A stretch of 64,000 nt of DNA, taken from positions 1 to 64,000 of the forward strand of contig JAPFBL010000608.1 of assembly GCA_026182355.1 (NCBI GenBank), written 5' to 3'. The notes beneath the pieces were generated by a model that was not told the origin of the DNA, did not search any database, and was given only the letters and a program-made list of their open reading frames with translations. The stretch comes from Hermatobates lingyangjiaoensis. Its lineage: Eukaryota; Arthropoda; Insecta; Hemiptera; Hermatobatidae. Positions 1 through 10,702 of this stretch are shown here, one piece after another. How positions within the stretch are numbered: position 1 is the stretch's first letter; every line of letters starts with the position of its first letter. The translations under genes were made by a program, and so were the position numbers.

Positions 1-402
1 AAGTAGTACAAGTCAACTTTGTTATATTTATTCAACTTTTTGTACAAGTGTACTAAAAGTGCGCTATGATTGAAAAATGGTAGTACGTAGTCAAATATGT
101 TACATTTTTTCAATAATATGTACAAATAAACTAAAAGTACCATATCATTGAAAAAAATAGTACAAGTCAACTTTGTTATATTTATTCAACTTATTGTACA
201 AGAGTACTAAAAGTGTGCTATGATTGAAAAATGGTAGTACGTAGTCAAATATGTTACAATTATTCAACATTATGTACAAATATACTAAAAGTACCATATC
301 ATTGAAAAAAAGTAGTACAAGTCAACATTGTTATATTTATTCAAATTTTTGTACAAGTGTACTCAAACTGCGCTATGATTTACAACTGTAGTAACCAGTC
401 AA
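1..402. repeat. Satellite array, 77-bp monomers in 154-bp dimers
   Basis: Two alternating monomer types are visible. Type A begins TAGTACAAGTCAAC at 4, 158 and 313; type B begins TAGTACGTAGTCAAATATG at 81 and 235. Each monomer is about 77 bp and the A-B dimer repeats every 154-155 bp with few differences. The array is cut by the left window edge, so it continues upstream. This higher-order organisation is typical of satellite DNA. No coding potential. Confidence 0.9.
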
Positions 403-1145
403 ATTAGTTTTTACTCTTTTTGATAAGGTGAATAGTGAAGAGGTGAAGAGTAATAATTGAAATATGCAAAAACTTGATTTTTTTTTATTTACTTGAAATT
501 CGTGTGATAATAGCAATACTGTTAATAGAAAAGACAATAAATTTGCTTAACTTGATAAATTATTCTATTTTCGTACTATCTGTGCGGGAGTAGTCAAAGC
601 ATGAACAGTAATATGTTAGGTGTCCTGAATTTGTCAAGTTTTATCAGTTTTTTCATAGCAGTCATATTAGAAGAGTCAAAATGATAAGTTGAATACGATA
701 AGTTTTGCTAAATTGGATAAAATTTTTCATTTTCTCTTAGTAATCATGTGAAAATACTGGAAAAATCTACAGTAATTGAAGTATTTTTCGAAAATTTTTA
801 TATATATTTTTTTTTTATTTTCACTGAAGTCACATGAGAATTGTCAAAACGTGATTACTAATATAGAAAGTTTCGGTTAATTTGATAAATTGTTCCATTT
901 TGATAGCATTCATCTGAGAAGTTACTACGTGTTCAGTAATACAATAGGTTTGAAGACTTTCATTAATTTTTGCATGTCACAGTATTCGAGTGAGAATAGT
1001 TGAAAGGTCAAGAATAATACTGAAAATTCCAAAAATTTTTTTATTTTTTATTTTCATAGTATTGGTGTGAGAATAGTAATAAAGTTGACACAAATAAGGT
1101 AAGCTTGCTTATCCATTTTGTTACTATTGGTGTGGGATTGTTTAT
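403..1145. repeat. Diverged ~80-bp tandem monomers, decayed satellite edge
   Basis: A degenerate block of the form GTGAGAATAGT-CAAA-TGA-AGTAATA recurs at about 428, 504, 582, 664, 748, 833, 913, 990, 1067 and 1132, a spacing of 65-85 bp. Most copies also share a downstream stretch like TTTTGCTAA-TTGATAAAT-TTCATTTT. The spacing and the retained GTAGTCAAA word suggest these are old monomers related to the clean 77-bp array on the left, but I infer that from reading alone. Confidence 0.65.
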
Positions 1146-2497
1146 CAAACAAAGGCTCCCTGGGTCTTATTTACATCTGAGTATAAACCTGAAGCATTAA
1201 TTTCTATTCTGAGATTTATAATATTTTGTTAATACATATATTTCAATTTGGTTGTTAATTATGATGGGACATTTAGTTTATGTAGTTAATTATTTTTTAG
1301 TTTCTTAATTTTCTGTTGGATTTTATTTTATAATGAAAAGACTTCTTTATGACTATTTCTTCAGCTATTTCTATTACTTTTTCACTGAAGTTAAACCTTA
1401 TGAATATGAGGAATATACACAAAAAAAAAACAAACTTTATTTAACATTTTAATAAACTATATATATAAATAATAAAATATTTAATACGTAATACAATAAT
1501 CTTTATATACAGTAAAGTTTATTTTACTCTATCAAAAAAATATGGACATCTTTTTCCAAACATTTCCTTTTTCTCAATCAACTTATATCTGTTACAATGT
1601 TTGTTCTATTCCATAAAATCTTTAAAATGCAAATTTCACAAGAAGTACCAATGTGAATGAAAATAATATCGTTAAAAGTTGCCAAAATTATTAAGGTAAC
1701 TTACCTTTGAAAACTGGAACTTAATTCTGATATTAAAAATTAAATGAAAACTTTGTTTTAATGTGAATATTAGCTTACAGAATACTTTCTATTAAAAGGA
1801 CTAGAAAGAGCAGTTTTTTTAAAAAAAAAATTCTTTTTAATAGAAATATAAGAAATAAGGTCAATAATTAATGCAAAGGAAATAAAAATAAAAACTTAAG
1901 AAAAAAAAAGGTTATAAGGCAGGTTTCTGTTTGAACATTGTTTACAAATGCATTAACCCTAAAATCTTCTCCTCCTTTTGGTGGATTCTTAACCATATAT
2001 TTATTTATTTTAAAGATTGTTTCTATCTAAAGATGGCATATTTTTTTATAAAAATTTATTGTTCTATTAATTTTTTTTTTTGTCACCCAGAACACACACA
2101 TGTAAACAAAAAAAATTAATGATGACTTAAATTCAGTTATACACAATATTGTTACACTTTGTCTCAGAAGAAATAAAAAAAAAAAAGAACAAAAGAAAGA
2201 TTCAACTTAGATCTATTTAACATCAGTTCACAAAAAAAAAACAACTTAAAATGAAGTATTCAAGCAAATACTTAATTATAAATTATAATATATAATTTTA
2301 AAATTATAAAATTTTATTACAATTTTAAAATTTAAAATTATACATTATTTTAAACTTCTCAACAAAAAAAAAAGCACCTTACAATTATTATAATCTAATC
2401 TAAAATTTCCAGTTTATTTTTTTGTAATTACTAGAACAACAAAGTTCCAGAACTGGAAGACTTAAGTAAAGCTGGGACTAGTATGGAAAGACGAAGG
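1146..2497. other. AT-rich non-coding stretch
   Basis: Very AT-rich sequence with homopolymer runs and simple A/T tracts (for example about 2270-2345). I see no recognisable transposon, RNA gene or exon. The short open frames here are low-complexity. Confidence 0.6.
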
Positions 2498-2538
2498 TAT
2501 ATATATATATATATATATTTGGGGAGCAGGCCTTCATT

Positions 2539-2990
2539 TATACACGTTTTATTAAAAGTAATGCCCAATTTAACTTTTGCACTTTTTCTTATCCGTTTTT
2601 CAAGTGTTCTCATACTTGACTTCCATGGTTCTGGAACTAAAAACATAAGTTCACCAAAATTTTTATTACTATACACCGACATGTTTCGGTCATCGTTGAC
2701 CATTTTCAAGGTTAAAGAATATATAAAATTATTAATGATCGAAAAGTGAATAACAATTAAAATAAACTAAAATAAACATAACGAGTCCATAACACATATT
2801 CACAACTAGGGAGGTTATCAAAGGTAAAGGTATGTTGAGGTTTCACCAGGCTCTTGGTTACCTTCCATCCGTCATTTGTATCTGGGAAGGTAATCGATTA
2901 ACTTCTATACCTCTCCCAGACTGGTTCGCCTTCTGACTGCCTTCATATAATTTTAGAATTCTTGAAAATCCTCCTCCTTGGCTGTTAATA
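2539..2990 (-). repeat. Inverted pseudo-LTR arm of PLE-1
   Basis: This is the reverse complement of 4857-5297: the C-terminal codons of the PLE protein, its 3' UTR, and a short segment that reads on the minus strand as a partial PLE N-terminal peptide ending GLLPKY before the (TA)n. The junction with the coding region at about 2990-3010 is marked by a small duplication (AATAGATTCGAT twice). Confidence 0.85.
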
Positions 2991-3060
2991 GATTCGATTA
3001 ATAGATTCGATGGAAGAAAGAAAAAGACAGAATTGGAAATATTATATAAACCGATTTTAA

Positions 3061-4989
3061 AACTGGAAGAAAGAAAAACACATTACAATTAAACCAGACT
3101 TGCAAGACCAATTGCGATCAGAAGCTACCAAAAGAAGAGACTTAAATAATAGCCGCTTGCTATCTAACGAGCTAAAGGAAGCAGCGAAAGGATTAAGAAA
3201 TAATCTAAATATAGTAGTAAGACGAGCTGATAAATCCAACATGTATGTGATTATGGACAAAGCAGAATATAAACACAAATTAGATCTCATACTTAGTGAC
3301 ACAACCAAATTTGAAAAGATCTCCAAAAACCCAACAAATAAGTTAAAAGTGGAAATAAATAAATTAATTAGAATGGCTAATAAGGAGGTAGAAGATAAAG
3401 TGTTAAGACAGGTTATTGGAGAGTATAACCCGGGATACCTTTACGGAAATGTTAAGTGTCACAAACCTGGCTATCCCCTGAGACCCATAATTTCCCAAGT
3501 TACAACGCCTACGTACGAAACCGCAAAAACCCTTAATAAAATTATATCTGTTTACCTTCCAGCAAAATACCTCCTCAAGTCTAGCGATGAATTTCTGGAA
3601 ATTTTAAAAGCCACAAAAGCTAAAGGAACTATGGCTTCGCTAGACGTTGAATCACTGTTTACCAATGTGCCAGTTCTAGAAACAATAGATATTATTTGTA
3701 ATGTAGCCTACAACCACGCTACGCTACCCCCTCCACCATTTAAACAGAAAATCTTGAAAGAATTACTTATAGCATGTACAACTAAAAATCCATTCTGCCA
3801 CATAGACGGGAGCATGTACTACCAGACGGATGGCGTGGCCATGGGTTCCCCACTTGGGGTCACATTTGCAAATTATTATATGTGCAACCTAGAGAATTCG
3901 ATTATCGCTAGAAATCCAACCTGGAAGCCTCATATATATTGTAGGTACGTTGATGACTGCTTTGTGATGATGGATAAGCCGGAATATATAGATGAGATTA
4001 AATCTGCTTTTGAAGCTGAATCGGTTTTGAAGTTTACATATGAGAGGGAAACCAACAGTAGCTTAGACTTTCTTGATGTTAAAATAAAGAGTAATGGAGA
4101 AAACCAGACTTTTGTCACTTCAGTGTTTGTAAAGTCTACGAATAGTGGAATACTTTTAAACGCTAAAAGTGAATGCCCCGACAGATATAAGGACGGCATG
4201 ATTAAAACCCTCATTCGAAGAGCGTATAAGACGTCATCTAGTTGGGAATTATTCAAACAAGAAGCAGATAGGCTCAAAGAAGTCCTTATTAACAACGGAT
4301 ATAGTAATCGACAATTCGATTCCATCTTGAAAGGTTGCCTGAACAAACTTCATGGTAGTGATATTCAACAGAATCCCGAAAACAAAGGCGCAACACATTT
4401 AGTATATTATAAAAACCAGTTTTCGGAAGCTTATAAAACGGATGAACGTATACTAAAAGGAATTATTAAGAATAATACATCATGCCTCAAGCCAGATGAC
4501 AGATTAGAATTACGAATTTACTATGCCAACTCTGCCACTTCAAGAATGGTAATTACGAACAACCCACAAAAGAAAGCAACCCTTCAGAGAACTAATGTTG
4601 TATATGAGTTTAACTGCAAATTAGGGAACTGCGAGTCCCTACGCTCGAAATACGTCGGTTCCACCACAACCACGCTTTCACGAAGGCTCACCATGCATCT
4701 GGCATCCGGAGGACCCAAAGAGCACGTTAGGTTAACACATGGAGTGCAATTAACCAGGGAAATGTTAACAGACAATACTGTAATATTACAACAAGAACAT
4801 GACCACACCAGATTGCAAATTTTGGAAGCTATCTTGATCCTCGAAAAGCAACCTAGTATTAACAGCCAAGGAGGAGGATTTTCAAGAATTCTAAAATTAT
4901 ATGAAGGCAGTCAGAAGGCGAACCAGTCTGGGAGAGGTATAGAAGTTAATCGATTACCTTCCCAGATACAAATGACGGATGGAAGGTAA
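3061..4989 (+). CDS. PLE reverse transcriptase with GIY-YIG endonuclease (type A)
   Basis: The frame is open from just after the stop at 3058-3060 to TAA at 4987-4989, about 642 codons, with no internal stop; no ATG sits at the 5' end, so the N-terminus is missing or supplied upstream. From the TTG at 3100 (residue 1) the RT palm shows motif A SLDVESLFTNVPV (190-202), motif B GVAMGSPLG (245-253) and motif C YVDD (283-286). The C-terminal GIY-YIG domain (about 500-590) has VVYEF, the KYVGS core, an arginine in LSRRL, histidines in MHLASGGPKEH, a glutamate in ILEA and PSIN, so the expected catalytic residues look intact. Cysteines in FNCKLGNC fit the PLE CCHH motif. The protein would nick target DNA and prime reverse transcription there. 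It could still be functional apart from the 5' end. Confidence 0.9.
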   Translation, partial: NWKKEKHITIKPDLQDQLRSEATKRRDLNNSRLLSNELKEAAKGLRNNLNIVVRRADKSNMYVIMDKAEYKHKLDLILSDTTKFEKISKNPTNKLKVEINKLIRMANKEVEDKVLRQVIGEYNPGYLYGNVKCHKPGYPLRPIISQVTTPTYETAKTLNKIISVYLPAKYLLKSSDEFLEILKATKAKGTMASLDVESLFTNVPVLETIDIICNVAYNHATLPPPPFKQKILKELLIACTTKNPFCHIDGSMYYQTDGVAMGSPLGVTFANYYMCNLENSIIARNPTWKPHIYCRYVDDCFVMMDKPEYIDEIKSAFEAESVLKFTYERETNSSLDFLDVKIKSNGENQTFVTSVFVKSTNSGILLNAKSECPDRYKDGMIKTLIRRAYKTSSSWELFKQEADRLKEVLINNGYSNRQFDSILKGCLNKLHGSDIQQNPENKGATHLVYYKNQFSEAYKTDERILKGIIKNNTSCLKPDDRLELRIYYANSATSRMVITNNPQKKATLQRTNVVYEFNCKLGNCESLRSKYVGSTTTTLSRRLTMHLASGGPKEHVRLTHGVQLTREMLTDNTVILQQEHDHTRLQILEAILILEKQPSINSQGGGFSRILKLYEGSQKANQSGRGIEVNRLPSQIQMTDGR

Positions 4990-5291
4990 CCAAGAGCCTG
5001 GTGAAACCTCAACATACCTTTACCTTTGATAACCTCCCTAGTTGTGAATATGTGTTATGGACTCGTTATGTTTATTTTAATTGTTATTCACTTTTCGATC
5101 ATTAATAATTTTATATATTCTTTAACCTTGAAAATGGTCAACGATGACCGAAACATGTCGGTGTATAGTAATAAAAATTTTGGTGAACTTATGTTTTTAG
5201 TTCCAGAACCATGGAAGTCAAGTATGAGAACACTTGAAAAACGGATAAGAAAAAGTGTAAAAGTTAAATTGGGCATTACTTTTAATAAAAC

Positions 5292-5337
<46 letters not shown>

Positions 5338-5339
<2 letters not shown>

Positions 5340-6330
5340 GCACCATGACATCATAATGGTAAAACATAAATAGATAAATTAAGAACAAAAAATTAATATC
5401 CTTTACAAGTAATCAACTTAATAATTCTAAATAGATAATATTACATAATTTATTACAGGTTGGCATATAATTACAAGTTCAGTTTCATTACAAGAGATTC
5501 ATATTCCATTCAAAATACCACCATTTTCGTTACCTTTTTATAAAATGTTAATGTTTTTGCTTATTTTAGAATATGACTCACCTGTTTGAAACCTGCATTA
5601 CAATCATAATCACAATTTACTTCAACTAAATTCAGTTAGTTTTTATTATTGAATAAGTTAATTACATTCATGTTTTTTTTTATTTAGATTTTAGATTTCC
5701 TTGAGGAAGAACACTACGTTGTTCGAAACGCGTTGTTTATGTAAAACAACTTATATATTTACCATACAATCATATATATTTTTGCTTAAAAGTAGGTTTT
5801 GTCATATTTACAACGGCACTGAGTCAGAGTAGCAGTAAACTTTGAGATAAGCCAGATTCCCCGGAAATTCAATATGAAATGAATAGGAGCCAGAGTATAT
5901 GAATTATGGAAAGATGGGAGTATGTGACTGAATTGACATGGCTATTGTTGTTGTAATCAGAGTTGATTCAGTATGGAATAGTAAAGTCCAAACTACTAAT
6001 TAAAAAAAAAAAATTATTCCTATATTAATGTTAGAAGAACATACAAACATAAAATAGCAAATTACATTAGCCCTTTCACTGCAGCCAAACAGTAACATTT
6101 CATGTACTTGAAGGCTGAATTTCAAAACATGATTTCTTTACCCTGTTCTATATAATTTTTTGTTAGAACCTAAAATTCCCATCTTTTTTTTTTTATACGT
6201 ATACCTGATAAAAATACGGCAAAATCCGACTTACGTAGAAATTCAAGTTACTTAGAATGCGCAGGAACAGAATCTCTTCGTAAGTCGAAGACTACGTACA
6301 CCAGAGAATATGGTCAGAGTTTGATTAAAT
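5338..6330. other. AT-rich non-coding stretch with one PLE-like stem-loop
   Basis: No gene recognised. At 5699-5737 a segment reading CTTGAGGAAGAACACTACG followed by TTGTTCGAAACGCG resembles the stem-loop found near the 3' ends of many Penelope-like elements, so this may be an orphan PLE end. The rest is A/T-rich. Confidence 0.45.
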
Positions 6331-6333
6331 ATA

Positions 6334-6699
6334 TTGTGGGGACAACACTGTGACTTAGGTAACCTGGAGGAACAGCTGATCGAGGTTGAAGAAATGTTGT
6401 AATACTTTTGGTGTCCTAGGTTTTATTGTTATTATTGTATCTTATGACAAGTGCTATTAAACAAAACTGATATAAAATTGTACTTTGTATCACTCGATTA
6501 AACACGCTCTGCTACCAAATAGGTGACCCCGACGTGATCGACGTGATACTACTACAGGTAACAGAATACTTAATCTGCCTAACTAAGTAGACACTATAAA
6601 ACAGCCAAAAACTCATGGAAGAAAGAAACAGAAGTGCTATTAAACAAAACTTTTATAAAATTGTACTTTGACGCTCTGCAACCAAATTGGTGACCCCGA
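6334..6699 (+). mobile_element. Gypsy-type LTR tails with tRNA-Trp primer site, partial tandem copy
   Basis: Two related LTR 3' ends are seen. Both contain GTGCTATTAAACAAAACT and end CTCTGC-ACCAAAT. The first is followed at 6521 by AGGTGACCCCGACGTGAT, the second at 6688 by TGGTGACCCCGA. TGGTGACCCCGACGTGAT is complementary to the 3' end of tRNA-Trp, the primer used by the CsRn1-like clade of Ty3/gypsy elements. The left LTR limit (TGTGGGGACAACAC, about 6334) is a guess. No gag or pol follows either site, so these are remnants. Confidence 0.65.
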
Positions 6700-6771
6700 A
6701 TTATGGACAGCTGTTACATACGCTATCTCCTACCACAAGGAAATCTATCAAAAAACTGGAAAATCTTTCCA

Positions 6772-6870
6772 AAAAAATTAACTAGAGTGGAAATCGGTGA
6801 GAAATCCCTAAATATATATATATATATATATTTACGGATTTCTCACCGATTTCCACTCTAGTTAATTTTT
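6772..6870. repeat. Long inverted repeat (hairpin) with (TA)n loop
   Basis: The left arm, from about 6772 to 6809, contains TTAACTAGAGTGGAAATCGG; its near-perfect reverse complement fills 6832-6870. The loop is a (TA)n tract at about 6810-6831. I see one mismatch near the loop. The right arm abuts the truncated PLE copy that starts at 6878. Confidence 0.85.
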
Positions 6871-6877
6871 TTTCTAG

Positions 6878-7974
6878 TTAAAACCCTCATTCGAAGAGCG
6901 TATAAGACGTCATCTAGTTGGGAATTGTTCAAACAAGAAGCAGATAGGCTCAAAGAAGTCCTTATTAACAACGGATATAGTAATCGACAATTCGATTCCA
7001 TCTTGAAAGGTTGCCTGAACAAACTTCATGGTAGTGATATTCAACAGAATCCCGAAAACAAAGGCGCAACACATTTAGTATATTATAAAAACCAGTTTTC
7101 GGAAGCTTATAAAACTGACGAACGTGTATTAAAAGGAATTATTAAGAATAATACATCATGCCTCAAGCCGGATGACAGATTAGAATTAAGAATTTACTAT
7201 GCCAACTCTGCCACTTCAAGAATGGTAATTACGAACAACCCGCAAAAGAAAGCAACCCTTCAGAGAACTAATGTAGTATACGAGTTTAACTGCAAATTAG
7301 GGAACTGCGAGTCCTTACGCTCGAAATACGTTCGTTCCACCACAACCACGCTTTCACGAAGGCTCACCATGCATCTGGCATCCGGAGGACCCAAAGAGCA
7401 CGTTAGGTTAACACATGGAGTGCAATTAACTAGGGAATTGTTAACAGACAATACTGTAATATTACAACAAGAACATGACCACACCAGATTGCAAATTTTG
7501 GAAGCTATCTTGATCCTCGAAAAGCAACCTAGTATTAACAGCCAAGGAGGAGGATTTTCAAGAATTCTAAAATTATATGAAGGCAGTCAGAAGGCGAACC
7601 AGTCTGGGAGAGGTATAGAAGTTAATCGATTACCTTCCCAGATACAAATGACGGATGGAAGGTAACCAAGAGCCTGGTGAAACCTCAACATACCTTTACC
7701 TTTGATAACCTCCCTAGTTGTGAATATGTGTTATGGACTCGTTATGTTTATTTTAGTTTATTTTAATTGTTATTCACTTTTAGATCATTAATAATTTTAT
7801 ATATTCTTTAACCTTGAAAATGGTCAATGATGACCGAAACATGTCGGTGTATAATAATAAAAATTTTGGTGAACTTTTGTTTTTAGTTCCAGAACCATGG
7901 AAGTCAAGTATGAGAACACTTGAAAAACGGATAAGAAAAAGTGTAAAAGTTAAATTGGGCATTACTTTTAATAA

Positions 7975-8009
<35 letters not shown>
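6878..8009 (+). mobile_element. PLE-2, 5'-truncated sister copy of PLE-1
   Basis: From 6878 on, the sequence matches 4202-5297 of PLE-1 almost base for base, including the last third of the coding frame, the 3' UTR and the pseudo-LTR piece, and then ends in a (TA)n tract (7978-8009). The RT domain is absent. The few differences suggest a recent common source. The AATAAAC duplication near 7745 is shared with the inverted arm of PLE-1 rather than its 3' arm. Confidence 0.88.
6880..7665 (+). pseudogene. Truncated PLE protein, GIY-YIG domain with Gly-to-Arg change
   Basis: The open frame encodes the region after the RT palm and the whole GIY-YIG domain of the type A PLE. It lacks all RT catalytic motifs. 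The conserved glycine of the KYVGS core is replaced by arginine (CGT at 7333-7335), which should disable the nuclease if the family pattern holds. The rest of the domain, including the ILEA glutamate and PSIN, is unchanged from PLE-1. A 5'-truncated, dead-on-arrival copy. Confidence 0.85.
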
Positions 8010-9093
8010 TGGTGATGCATCATTGTATGACGTATATGTACGTCATTAGCAGTGAATGGGTTAAAATGAGACAAACACTGTGTGTATACTTTGAAACGAC
8101 ACATGAAAGGCAAACATTGGAAGTAGAGCTATAGTGCAAACGCATGCTGTTTGCGTGCTATCTGAGTGACAACATTGAATGTATATGGAGTCCAGTTCGG
8201 GGCGTTAAAGACTTGGCGGAGGTGACTTCTTCAATGAACCCCCACGATGCAAATAGTTGAGAAATTACATGCATATTATTTATATCCGTGATTTTGGAAG
8301 GTAACATTAGTCCCATTGATGATGCAGCTATTGCGAATCCAGTCGGGCGACTTCACCAGCGATAGACGAGGGAGGTACGACTATGCAGTAGTATCCGAGA
8401 TATATCTATAATCCGGGTCGCTTGGTCCCTTGCCCACGGCGTCACTACCATGTGGGCCTCAAGCTGGGCATAATTGCCATCTGTTATTCACATCGTGTGC
8501 AGTTTTGTACCCTGGGTCAGAGTCAAGGCAACAAAAGAAGATGGTATGGTTCAAGATATTATTAAAAAATGTTGTTGAAAGTGCCGGAAATCTGCATGGT
8601 GATTTTAAAAGAGACATGTGTGCCGCGTCTGACATAAAGCGTTTATTTTGTAGCGGCAACACATTGAGGAACCAGGTGTTGTAGCCATCTTTCATTCTGA
8701 ATTCGATTCTTCGCTTCGTAGTATACTTCACCAACTCTTACATGCTTTGCGGTTTTGTCGCCGACGATCTGACCAGATCATTGCAATATGTATATAATAT
8801 TGTATACTGAGTCGTATTCGGACTGTGATTGGAGAAGGTTGTGTGCTGTGCTTTTTGAGTATCTCGATTCTTCGGTGACAGTTATTACCCTGGGTAACCC
8901 CTGCATTCTTGGACTTCAAGAAGTTCGCAGGTATATTGTGTTTGCCGTGAGGGACGACGATTCAAGGGATTTATGAGGGTGCCTATAGTTGACTGATACT
9001 CAATCCCGGGGGTCAGAACCCTTCTACCTGCTCTCTACCCTTGACCCATCTTGTCAATTTTACCAAGATCCAGACATCTTAAATTCAATTATA

Positions 9094-10275
9094 ATGGGCA
9101 GGAAGCCCCGCTCCCAGCTAATCCATCCCGGAAAGAAAAAGAATACCACCCGCTCATCGGACCAAGCGGATGATCCGCCTGATGCACAACCCTCGCCTCA
9201 GCCATCAACATCCAGAGCCACCCCAGTGCAGCCCTACGCCCCTGCTTCCCAATTTGCGACCCCCAACCCTTTTGCTTGCCTTACTCCCAATAATGAACCT
9301 GAAGAGAAGGAGGAAAGACCACCTCCAATATTTCTTAAAGGGCTTACTGACTATTCATGCTTCATTAGAACCCTTCAAGAAAAACTTGAAGGTGAAGAAT
9401 TCTTGTGCAAAAGCACAAATGAAACTACCATAATTAAAACGGAAACTTCTATTGGGTACAGGAGGGCTGTTACATACCTTCGTGAAACAAATGCTGACTT
9501 CCACTGCTACCAACTGCAGAAAGACAAACCACTAAGGGCAGTGATTAGACACCTGCACCCCACGCTACCAGTAGAAGTCATACATGAAGAGCTCGAGCGA
9601 CTTGGCTTCCAGGTTAAAAAGGTGGCAAACGCCTACCATCGCTCCACAAAGACTATATTACCATTGTTCTTTGTAGACTTGGTAATGTCCAAAAAAAACG
9701 CCAGAATCTTCGATTTGAAGCACCTACTAAAAACAATCATCACAGTCGAAGAGCCCCACAAGAACAGAAATATACCGCAATGCCTCCGCTGCCAAAATTA
9801 TGGGCACACGAAAGCCTACTGCAATCATGCAGCACGATGTGTTAAATGTACAGGCCAACATTTAACAGAGAACTGTATCAAAGGAAGAGACACACCCGCC
9901 CAGTGTATCCTATGTCTTGGACAGCACCCTGCTAACTACCGAGGATGTGAAGTTTATACTAACATTAAACGGCGTATGAGACACCAACCTCAAGTCATCA
10001 AGTCCACTTCAAGACCATTTTCTGCACCATCCATGAGCGACCAAGACTTTCCTGACCTCCACCAACCCCAGACCTCTTCCACCACGACGGCCCTAGATGA
10101 GAGTCGAAACAGCCCCTCTTCAAGACATCAATTGCCAGAGGCCCAGCCCATGCATAAAGAGTCGTACGCTGCTGTCTTATCTAACAAATCCAAATCACAT
10201 CATCAGGTACGCCATCTTACATACATCCCTCCTCCTCCGGTTTCCACTCCTGACATCACAACCACATTATTGTGA
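9094..10275 (+). CDS. ORF1 gag-like protein with zinc knuckles (PRE_C2HC type)
   Basis: The first ATG in the open frame is at 9094; an upstream TTG at 8989 is in frame but unlikely to be used. The protein has about 393 residues: a proline/serine-rich N-terminus, then a central domain of the kind found before zinc knuckles in Jockey-clade ORF1 (with DKPLRAVIRHLHPTLP and a HEELERLGF helix), then knuckles CLRCQNYGHTKAYC, CVKCTGQHLTENC and CILCLGQHPANYRGC, and a polar tail. Such proteins bind element RNA. The frame is intact over its whole length. The codons around 9102-9141 are those that became a minisatellite in copy 2. Confidence 0.85.
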   Translation: MGRKPRSQLIHPGKKKNTTRSSDQADDPPDAQPSPQPSTSRATPVQPYAPASQFATPNPFACLTPNNEPEEKEERPPPIFLKGLTDYSCFIRTLQEKLEGEEFLCKSTNETTIIKTETSIGYRRAVTYLRETNADFHCYQLQKDKPLRAVIRHLHPTLPVEVIHEELERLGFQVKKVANAYHRSTKTILPLFFVDLVMSKKNARIFDLKHLLKTIITVEEPHKNRNIPQCLRCQNYGHTKAYCNHAARCVKCTGQHLTENCIKGRDTPAQCILCLGQHPANYRGCEVYTNIKRRMRHQPQVIKSTSRPFSAPSMSDQDFPDLHQPQTSSTTTALDESRNSPSSRHQLPEAQPMHKESYAAVLSNKSKSHHQVRHLTYIPPPPVSTPDITTTLL

Positions 10276-10680
10276 TGTGGCACTATTGCAAGAACTATAC
10301 TATTTGAAATTAAAAGTCCGTAATTTTCCAAACCGTTGGAAAGTTATTCAAAGACCTCAAGAAGCAATAAGAATAGCTATCATAATCAGGATCATAAACC
10401 TGGACGTAGTTAGCAATGCTCAAATCTCTAATAGTGGTATGATCTGTGATGAAGTGATACTAGGGGGAAAAAAAGTTTAGGAATTAAAGTGCTTATTTTG
10501 GAGACAAAAAAAGCATCATAGTAAATATCGATAACTTAGAAAATGTATTAGCATTATTTAAAAGAAATAGATTTACAGATGTTAATATAGGGGTGGACGG
10601 CAAAGCCAGATCAAAAACATGGTTTGATAAACTAACCAATAACAGAGGAAGATTATTAGAAAAAATTATATCAGCCAATA
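10268..10680 (+). pseudogene. AP-endonuclease fragment of ORF2
   Basis: Directly after ORF1 the sequence reads CDVALLQELY, like the LLQE motif of LINE endonucleases, and after frame changes GVDGKARSKTWFDKLTNNRG, like the D-x-N-A/K-S-x-W motif. The (TA)n at 10678 cuts it off. At least one frameshift lies near 10460-10500. Confidence 0.65.
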
Positions 10681-10702
10681 TATATATATATATATATATA
10701 TA

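Larger units (their letters stand above)
2498..5337 (+). mobile_element. Penelope-like element PLE-1 with inverted flanking copy
   Basis: A single RT plus GIY-YIG reading frame (3061-4989) lies between a left arm (2539-2990) and a right arm (4857-5297) that are reverse complements of each other over about 440 bp. Both outer ends run into (TA)n tracts (2498-2519 and 5298-5337). Penelope-like elements are known to carry flanking pseudo-LTRs in direct or inverted orientation. The left arm carries a short duplicated piece, around 2760-2775, that is absent from the right arm but present in the sister copy at 7745. This is the best preserved PLE in the window. Confidence 0.88.
8140..10702 (+). mobile_element. 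Jockey-like non-LTR retrotransposon, copy 1 (truncated in ORF2)
   Basis: The order is a leader (about 8140-9093), gag-like ORF1 (9094-10275), the start of an apurinic-type endonuclease (10268-10680), then a (TA)n tract (10678-10702) where the element stops. The segment 8808-9140 is shared with the second copy starting at 26690, which shows that it is part of one repeat family. The left limit is uncertain. RT and RNase H are missing. Confidence 0.75.

Noticed and set aside
1..402. CRISPR-like regular repeats
   Set aside because: 77-bp adjoining monomers without spacers in a eukaryotic sequence; a satellite.
2483..2749. Frames with IYIYIY runs at several places (2483, 5088, 7814, 25790, 30124 start)
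   Set aside because: They are translations of (TA)n tracts joined to PLE pseudo-LTR sequence, not independent genes.
8049..8064. GCAGTGAATGGG followed by TTAA, like a piggyBac-type MITE end
   Set aside because: The possible partner at 6071 (CCCTTTCACTGC) is next to TTAG, not TTAA, and a PLE lies between; too weak.
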